Notes under the pieces: generated by a model
The model's database searches: none
What the model was told of the DNA's origin: nothing
The model's input: only the letters and a program-made list of their open reading frames with translations
Assembly: GCA_016868755.1 (NCBI GenBank)
Contig: VGFU01000006.1
Location: 1-64,000, forward strand
DNA length: 64,000 bases
Reading direction: 5' to 3'
From: Bacteroidota bacterium
Lineage (GTDB): Bacteria; Bacteroidota; Bacteroidia; Flavobacteriales; Schleiferiaceae
Made by a program: the position numbers and the translations under genes
In this document: positions 59,817 through 64,000 of the stretch, piece by piece
How positions within the stretch are numbered: the stretch's first letter is position 1
Layout of the letters: each line of letters opens with the position of its first letter

Positions 59817-60739
59817 GCATGAAGTTCCTCACGCTGGGCGCCATTGACATTGGGTCCAACTCGATTCGCTTGCTGATTAGCCACGTGATTCCGACGCCGA
59901 CCTACACCTACTACAAAAAGGTGTCGATCACGCGGCTCCCGGTGCGCTTGGGCGCCGACGTGTTCACCCAGGGCGAAATAAGTAAAGAAACCGGCTACCG
60001 CTTGGTCGACGCCATGCGGGCGTTCGTTGCCATCATGCGCGTCAACGGGGTGACCGACTACCGGGCCTGCGCCACCTCGGCGATGCGCGAGGCTAAAAAT
60101 TCCGCGCGCTGGATTCTCCGCGTGCGCCGCGCCGCTGACATCGACATCGAGGTCATTGACGGCGAAGAGGAGGCCAAGCTCGTGTTTCACGCCAAGCTTT
60201 TTGACCGCATTCACCCTGAGGAGCCCAACCTCTGCTTCGTCGACGTGGGCGGGGGCTCGACCGAGCTCACCTTCTTTCGCGACGGGCAGGCGCTGGCTTC
60301 GCGGTCTTTTCCGCTCGGAACCGTGCGCCTTCTCAGCGACGCCGACAGCGAGGCAGTATGGGACGACCTGCGCACCTGGCTCGAGTCGGAGGTTGCCCAG
60401 CTCGACGGCCCCGTGGCCCTAGTGGGGGCGGGCGGAAACATCAACAAAGCCCACAAAATCAGCGGACGCCCCGTCGAAGAACCCCTAAGCAAGCAGTACC
60501 TTGACCGCTTCAGCAAGCAGCTCGAGGCCATGACGCCCGACGAGCGCGTGCTGCAGCTCGGCCTCAACCTCGACCGGGCTGACGTCATTGTTCCGGCCTT
60601 GCGCATCTACCGCCGCGTGCTGCGCTGGACCCACGCGACCTGGGTTTATGTGCCCAAAATCGGCGTTTCTGACGGAATTGTGCGCGAACTGTACCACCGT
60701 AAACACCGTGCCCAATGGGAACCACGCCTCGAATCCTAA
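59813..60739 (+). CDS. ppx: Exopolyphosphatase / pppGpp phosphatase family (Ppx/GppA, short form)
   Basis: ASKHA-fold phosphatase that degrades polyphosphate or pppGpp. 308 residues, so only the two N-terminal actin-like domains and no C-terminal HD domain. Motifs: GAIDIGSNSIRLLISHV, YRACATSAMREAKNS, EVIDGEEEAKLVF, CFVDVGGGSTELTFF and ALVGAGGNINKAHK. Direct coupling to ppk through ATGA overlap suggests balanced synthesis and breakdown. ATG 59819 is an alternative start. It overlaps the esterase gene by 25 nt. Confidence 0.93.
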   Translation: MSMKFLTLGAIDIGSNSIRLLISHVIPTPTYTYYKKVSITRLPVRLGADVFTQGEISKETGYRLVDAMRAFVAIMRVNGVTDYRACATSAMREAKNSARWILRVRRAADIDIEVIDGEEEAKLVFHAKLFDRIHPEEPNLCFVDVGGGSTELTFFRDGQALASRSFPLGTVRLLSDADSEAVWDDLRTWLESEVAQLDGPVALVGAGGNINKAHKISGRPVEEPLSKQYLDRFSKQLEAMTPDERVLQLGLNLDRADVIVPALRIYRRVLRWTHATWVYVPKIGVSDGIVRELYHRKHRAQWEPRLES

Positions 60740-61887
60740 TCCTTCTGACTGCTGCGCTGCTGGCGGCGTCGTGCGGAATCAAGCCATCGGCGCCCGCGCC
60801 GGCCAAACCCACGCGGGTCACCTTGACTACCGCCGAGGCCTTGGACGCCTCAGACACCGTGTGGATCACGGGCTACAACCCCGAGCTCGGCGGCTGGAAC
60901 GGCCGCGGAATCGCCATGAAGCGCACCGCCAGCCACGAATGGCAGGCCCAGTTCACTACCCGCGACAGCGCCATGGCCTTTAAGTTCACCTTGGGGTCTT
61001 GGGCCAAAGAAGCTCGATTGGCTTCGGGAGTTCCGTTTCGCGACGTGGCGGGCTACCGCGGAATGGACACCTCGTTTCACGCCCTGGCCTTCAGTGCGCC
61101 CCAGCGGGTCAACGACGGCCAGGTTACCGGGGTGCTCCAAGAGTTTTTGACGCCACCAGACCCCAAAGGACGCTTCCCGCAGCGCCCCATGTGGGTGTGG
61201 ACCTCAGCGCCCCTGAAGCCCGGACAGAAGTACGACCTGCTGTTGCTGTCGGACGGCCAAAACTGCTTTGATCCGGCCCAAACCAGCTTTGGGGTCGACT
61301 GGGCGGTCGACGAAGCCCTGACCCAGCTCGAGGCCGAGGGAGCGATTCCGCCCACGCTCGCCGTAGGGCTGCAGTGCTCGTTTGAGCCCGACAACCAGCG
61401 CCGCAAAGAATACGGCCCGGGCGAGGTCGGCGACGCCTACGCCGAATACCTGACGCAGACGGTGCTGCCCTGGATCCAATCCCAGTACACCCTTACCGAC
61501 CGCCGCGTCTTTGCGGGTTCGTCGATGGGCGGAATTTTAGGCTTTCGCCTGATGCACAGCTACCCGGAGCTTTGGAGCGGAATCGTATCGTTTTCTCCGG
61601 CCATCTTTGTTGAGACCGGCAGCGGACTGGTGGTCGACGGGCTCACCCCGTGGAAGGCCAAAAACTACGTTTGGCCCCAGGGCAAGCGCGCCTACTTCTA
61701 CAACGGCGGAGTGGGCCTCGACGCGGCCCTTCAGCCCGGAATCGACCGAATGCTCGAACAGCTAAAGGCCAATGGCTTAAAGCTGGGTACCGACTACCAA
61801 TGGAAGCTCGACGCCAAGGCCAACCACGACGAAATCGCGTGGCGCCAGCACTTTCCTGAAGCCTACCGGTGGGTAACTAGCCACTAG
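60715..61887 (+). CDS. Lipoprotein esterase (esterase D-like alpha/beta hydrolase)
   Basis: A 390-residue lipoprotein: signal ILILLTAALLAASC (Cys at about 20). An N-terminal carbohydrate-binding-like beta domain (VWITGYNPELGGWNGRGIAM, starch-binding CBM20/E-set type) precedes an esterase D domain with YDLLLLSDGQNCFDP, VFAGSSMGGILGFRL (nucleophile Ser) and a terminal HDEIAWRQHFPEAYRW (catalytic His). Similar proteins act on siderophores or short esters; the substrate here is unknown. Its last codons and TAG stop (61885-61887) lie in the heptad repeat. Confidence 0.88.
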   Translation: MGTTPRILILLTAALLAASCGIKPSAPAPAKPTRVTLTTAEALDASDTVWITGYNPELGGWNGRGIAMKRTASHEWQAQFTTRDSAMAFKFTLGSWAKEARLASGVPFRDVAGYRGMDTSFHALAFSAPQRVNDGQVTGVLQEFLTPPDPKGRFPQRPMWVWTSAPLKPGQKYDLLLLSDGQNCFDPAQTSFGVDWAVDEALTQLEAEGAIPPTLAVGLQCSFEPDNQRRKEYGPGEVGDAYAEYLTQTVLPWIQSQYTLTDRRVFAGSSMGGILGFRLMHSYPELWSGIVSFSPAIFVETGSGLVVDGLTPWKAKNYVWPQGKRAYFYNGGVGLDAALQPGIDRMLEQLKANGLKLGTDYQWKLDAKANHDEIAWRQHFPEAYRWVTSH

Positions 61888-61894
61888 CAACTAG
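61874..61894. repeat. CTAG heptad repeat, three units (TAACTAG CCACTAG CAACTAG)
   Basis: Tandem 7-mers at 61874, 61881 and 61888 at the esterase 3' end, facing the convergent peroxiredoxin gene. TAG lies in all frames on both strands; the esterase stop is in unit 2. Confidence 0.85.
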
Positions 61895-61901
61895 TCACAC
61901 G

Positions 61902-61965
61902 TTTCTGGCTTCTGGCATCTGGCTTGCGCGGCTTGGCGCGGTAACCAGAAGCAAGCAACGAGTAG
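61902..61965. repeat. Degenerate heptads and inverted segment between esterase and peroxiredoxin
   Basis: TTTCTGG, CTTCTGG, CATCTGG in tandem (61902-61922), then, after about 22 nt, CCAGAAG (61945) followed by CAAGCAA and CGAGTAG. CTTCTGG can pair with CCAGAAG. The 61888-61969 gap holds no gene. Confidence 0.5.
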
Positions 61966-61969
61966 CTCT

Positions 61970-62548
61970 TTAGCTGCGCACGTAGTTGAGCGGGCACACC
62001 TCGCCGCGCTCTTCGAAGTACTGCCATGCATCGATTTCGCGCAGGATGTCGTCGACGTGGCGCATCACGGTAAAGAAGTTCACCGACTGGTAGCGCACGA
62101 TGCCTTGGCGGTCGATCAAAAAGGTTCCGCGCAGGGCAATGCGGTCGCCCTCTGCGTGCAGCTGGCCGTCTTCGTCGTAGGCCCATTCGCCGTTGAGCAC
62201 GTGGTAGTTATGGCTCACGGTCTTGTTGAGGTCGGCAAGAATGGGGTAGGTGATGCCTTTGATTCCGCTCTGTGCTTTGTCGAGGCTTAGCCAAGCTTTG
62301 TGCGACGCGTCGGTGTCGGTCGAGCAGGCGATGACCTGAACGTTGCGCTTCTCGAACTCGGCCAAGTTGGCCTGAAATTCGTGCATTTCGATTGGGCACA
62401 CGGCGCTAAAGTCTTTAGGGTAGAAAAATAGCAGCACGTACTTCTGACCTTCGAACTGGGCGAGGCTGTAGTCTTTGACGATTTCTCCGCCGTTGATCAC
62501 GGCAGTAAGGCTGAATTCTGGGGCTTTTTTGCCAACGAGGAGCGACAT
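61970..62548 (-). CDS. Typical 2-Cys peroxiredoxin (AhpC/TSA family)
   Basis: Thiol peroxidase reducing H2O2 and organic peroxides, 192 residues. The peroxidatic Cys is in FFYPKDFSAVCPIEMHEFQ (about residue 50) and the resolving Cys in GEVCPLNYVRS near the C-terminus. The start at 62548 is set by a TAAATTTG box 6 nt upstream; the frame from 62617 would read through the box. Could be called AhpC or Prx; no AhpF or thioredoxin reductase gene is adjacent. It stands alone as a transcription unit. Confidence 0.94.
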   Translation of the reverse strand: MSLLVGKKAPEFSLTAVINGGEIVKDYSLAQFEGQKYVLLFFYPKDFSAVCPIEMHEFQANLAEFEKRNVQVIACSTDTDASHKAWLSLDKAQSGIKGITYPILADLNKTVSHNYHVLNGEWAYDEDGQLHAEGDRIALRGTFLIDRQGIVRYQSVNFFTVMRHVDDILREIDAWQYFEERGEVCPLNYVRS

Positions 62549-62554
62549 GAGGTG

Positions 62555-62562
62555 CAAATTTA
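62555..62562 (-). promoter_or_regulatory. -7 promoter box of the peroxiredoxin gene
   Basis: Minus-strand TAAATTTG ending 6 nt before the ATG at 62548. A TACCTTTG-like CAAAGG word lies just upstream (62574). Confidence 0.55.
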
Positions 62563-62607
62563 ATTGATGGTCCAAAGGTAACCCTTGGGGCGCGCACGTT
62601 GTTCGGT

Positions 62608-62642
62608 CAGCTAGCAACTAGCAACTAGCCGCTAGCAACTTC
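62608..62642. repeat. CTAG heptad repeat, four units plus a partial (CAGCTAG CAACTAG CAACTAG CCGCTAG CAACTTC)
   Basis: Tandem 7-mers from 62608, right after the ZIP stop and upstream of the peroxiredoxin promoter on the minus strand. TAG lies in all frames on both strands. The last unit is degenerate and merges into the ZIP stop codon (62643-62641). Confidence 0.85.
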
Positions 62643-63360
62643 AGTGGCCGTGTCCCGCGTATCCGCTAAGAACAAAGCCTGCGGCGATACCGACGAGCAC
62701 TACGGCCCAGGTGCGCAGCGGAATCCGATGATCCTTTTGGGTCTCAAAAAGGATGGTGCTCGAGACGTGTAAAAAGATTCCGACCACGAGGCTGCCCACG
62801 ACGACGTCGACGTACGGATGTTCGGGAATTAAAAGGCTTGCCGCCGCACCCAGCGGGGCAGCGAGGCTTAGGGCGGCCATGGCGAAGGCTCCGCGTCGCG
62901 CATCCGTGCCCTCGTGCTGCAGCCAGTGGGCCACCAAGGCGGCGATGGGCAGGTTGTGCACGCCAAGCGACACGACAAAGGCGGTTTGGGCACCTTCGCT
63001 TAGGCCAAAAAGCGGAGCGGCCTCCGCAAACGAGTGTATCCAAAGTCCAATAAATGCGGGCCAGGGGTTGCCGTGGCCGTGGGTGTGCCCGTGTTCGAGG
63101 CCCTTGGACAGCCCGTCGAGCGCAAACTGCAAAAAGTAGCCGACCACGATCCACAGCCCCCAGGTGCTGCTCGGAACCAACACGTGGGCGCTTGCCTCGG
63201 CGAGCTCAGGCATCCATAAAAACACGGTGACGGCAAAGAGAAAAGCCCCCGAAAAGGCGTTGGTGGTCGCCAGCCACGTCTTCGGAACGATTTTGCGCCC
63301 CAGCCACGCGCCCAGCCCGAGGGGCAGCGCGAGTCCGATCAGCAGCAAAAGGTCGTTCAT
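62641..63360 (-). CDS. ZIP family metal transporter
   Basis: A 239-residue polytopic membrane protein, about seven or eight hydrophobic segments. The ZIP signatures are a His-rich loop (LEHGHTHGHGNPW), then IGLWIHSFAEAAPLFGLSEG and SLGVHNLPIAALVAHWLQHEG, with the His and Glu/Asn of the metal path. Zinc or another divalent metal is likely imported, or moved in the direction set by its gradient. The start at 63360 overlaps the upstream methyltransferase stop as ATGA, and a TACTTTTG box precedes it. It is followed by the heptad repeat. Confidence 0.9.
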   Translation of the reverse strand: MNDLLLLIGLALPLGLGAWLGRKIVPKTWLATTNAFSGAFLFAVTVFLWMPELAEASAHVLVPSSTWGLWIVVGYFLQFALDGLSKGLEHGHTHGHGNPWPAFIGLWIHSFAEAAPLFGLSEGAQTAFVVSLGVHNLPIAALVAHWLQHEGTDARRGAFAMAALSLAAPLGAAASLLIPEHPYVDVVVGSLVVGIFLHVSSTILFETQKDHRIPLRTWAVVLVGIAAGFVLSGYAGHGH

Positions 63361-64000
63361 GCCGCAAAAGTACGGCCGAGGGCGATGCAGCGAGGGCTTT
63401 GGGGTGTCCACGGACTGCCGTCGTAGTCGCCCAAAAACTGCACCGAGTGAAGGCCTGCAGCCGCAAAAAGTGCCTCAAAATCGCTCCGGTCGAGCAGCAT
63501 AACGCGCTCGCTGAACGCGGAACGGACGGCGCCGTCGTGAATCGCGATGGACTTGTGCACAAAGGGCTCTTCGATCCAGCGCCGCACGTGAAATTCGACC
63601 GCCCCAATTTGAAAATGGTCTTCAGGAACGAGGTTTGCGCGCACCTCAAGGGCATTCAAAAAGTCCATCACAAGCACGCCACCTGGGGTCAGCGCTTGGG
63701 CCATGTGGGCGATGGCGCGCTGGTGGGTGGCGAGGTCGTCAAAAAAGCCAAAGCTGGTAAACCAATTCACTACAGCATCGTAGGGCGGCTGGGGCAAGGG
63801 GTCGAGCATGCTGCCGACCAAGAGTTCAACGTTCAGACCTTTTTGGGCGGAATCGGTCCGCGCTTCGGCGACCCGGTGGGCGGCGAGGTCGATTCCAGAC
63901 ACGCGGTAGTCCAATTCAGCGAGGGGCCAAAGATGGCGTCCGCGCCCGCAGCCCACGTCAAGAATGCGCGCTCCCGGCTTAAGGTGGAGCAGCCCGACCA
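63357..64000 (-). CDS. Class I SAM-dependent methyltransferase (N-terminus outside the window)
   Basis: The frame is open to the window edge, so the N-terminus is missing; 214 residues are visible. Rossmann motif I is ARILDVGCGRGRHLWPLAE, then GIDLAAHRVAEARTDS (motif post I), LLVGSMLDPLPQPPYDAVVN and NWFTSFGFFDD, followed by ALTPGGVLVMDFLN. The family is broad (methyltransferase type 11/25) and the substrate cannot be given. The final codons contain the ZIP promoter box, and the TGA overlaps the ZIP ATG. Confidence 0.85.
   Translation of the reverse strand, partial: VGLLHLKPGARILDVGCGRGRHLWPLAELDYRVSGIDLAAHRVAEARTDSAQKGLNVELLVGSMLDPLPQPPYDAVVNWFTSFGFFDDLATHQRAIAHMAQALTPGGVLVMDFLNALEVRANLVPEDHFQIGAVEFHVRRWIEEPFVHKSIAIHDGAVRSAFSERVMLLDRSDFEALFAAAGLHSVQFLGDYDGSPWTPQSPRCIALGRTFAA
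63365..63372 (-). promoter_or_regulatory. -7 promoter box of the ZIP gene, inside the methyltransferase gene
   Basis: Minus-strand TACTTTTG ending 4 nt before the ATG at 63360, in the last codons of the upstream gene. Confidence 0.5.

Overview
The window looks like part of the chromosome of a Bacteroidota bacterium, probably an aerobic, marine-type member of the Flavobacteriia. Four things point there. There is a type IX secretion cargo protein with a C-terminal sorting domain and a DUF5103-type T9SS plug protein. There is a complete sodium-pumping NADH:quinone reductase operon with its flavin transferase. There are bacillithiol genes (bshA, ytxJ). Promoters match the Bacteroidota -7 consensus TAnnTTTG. 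The DNA is GC-rich by eye (not computed), coding is very dense, and many neighbours overlap by ATGA. No rRNA, tRNA, CRISPR array, insertion sequence or prophage was recognised. No stretch over 300 bases lacks a gene.

Layout. 1-5382 (minus): mtaB-suhB-rfbC-mltD-uvrA, with uvrA cut by the window start. 5425-7059: an orphan peptide-type binding protein. 7070-11626 (minus): small membrane protein-mutL-two rhomboids-EEP phosphodiesterase. 11668-17124 (plus): GH3/beta-lactamase fusion, MORN-like protein, bshA, SUI1 factor, SpoU methyltransferase. 17339-20071 (minus): a second uvrA. 20219-20985: ECF sigma factor and a small ORF. 21002-23194 (minus): recQ. 23263-24833: tatC-lptB. 24790-27031 (minus): T9SS plug and tsaC. 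27115-33995: nqrABCDEF-apbE. 33989-36974 (minus): a small Cys-rich protein, murB, an aminotransferase and a DUF1573 protein. 37080-39695: valS. 39699-42462 (minus): ung-rmuC-rlmB. 42489-47002: tiny lipoprotein-ytxJ-lipA and a large T9SS cargo protein. 47211-51288 (minus): miaA-lpxK-gatB-lipoprotein. 51328-51657: a hypothetical gene. 51633-54806 (minus): ruvX-dapD-CCA enzyme-pRiA4b-like protein. 54862-61887 (plus): def, a lipoprotein, DUF5606, mazG, sixA, ppk, ppx, esterase. 61970-64000 (minus): methyltransferase (partial), ZIP transporter, peroxiredoxin.

Functional links. ApbE attaches the FMN that NqrB and NqrC need and follows nqrF directly. TsaC supplies the t6A precursor that MtaB later methylthiolates, and MiaA modifies other A37 tRNAs. 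BshA makes the bacillithiol precursor and YtxJ is a bacilliredoxin. Ppk and Ppx make and degrade polyphosphate next to a SixA phosphatase. Plug belongs to the secretion system that exports the 1038-residue cargo.

The most unusual feature is a family of 7-bp tandem repeats, consensus CARCNAG, at gene 3' ends. In the CTAG version, three heptads place TAG stops in all six reading frames. Stop codons of five flanking genes lie inside these arrays. A second theme is a -7 box ending 4-10 nt before the start codon of at least 14 genes. This implies leaderless or nearly leaderless mRNAs and fixes many start codons.
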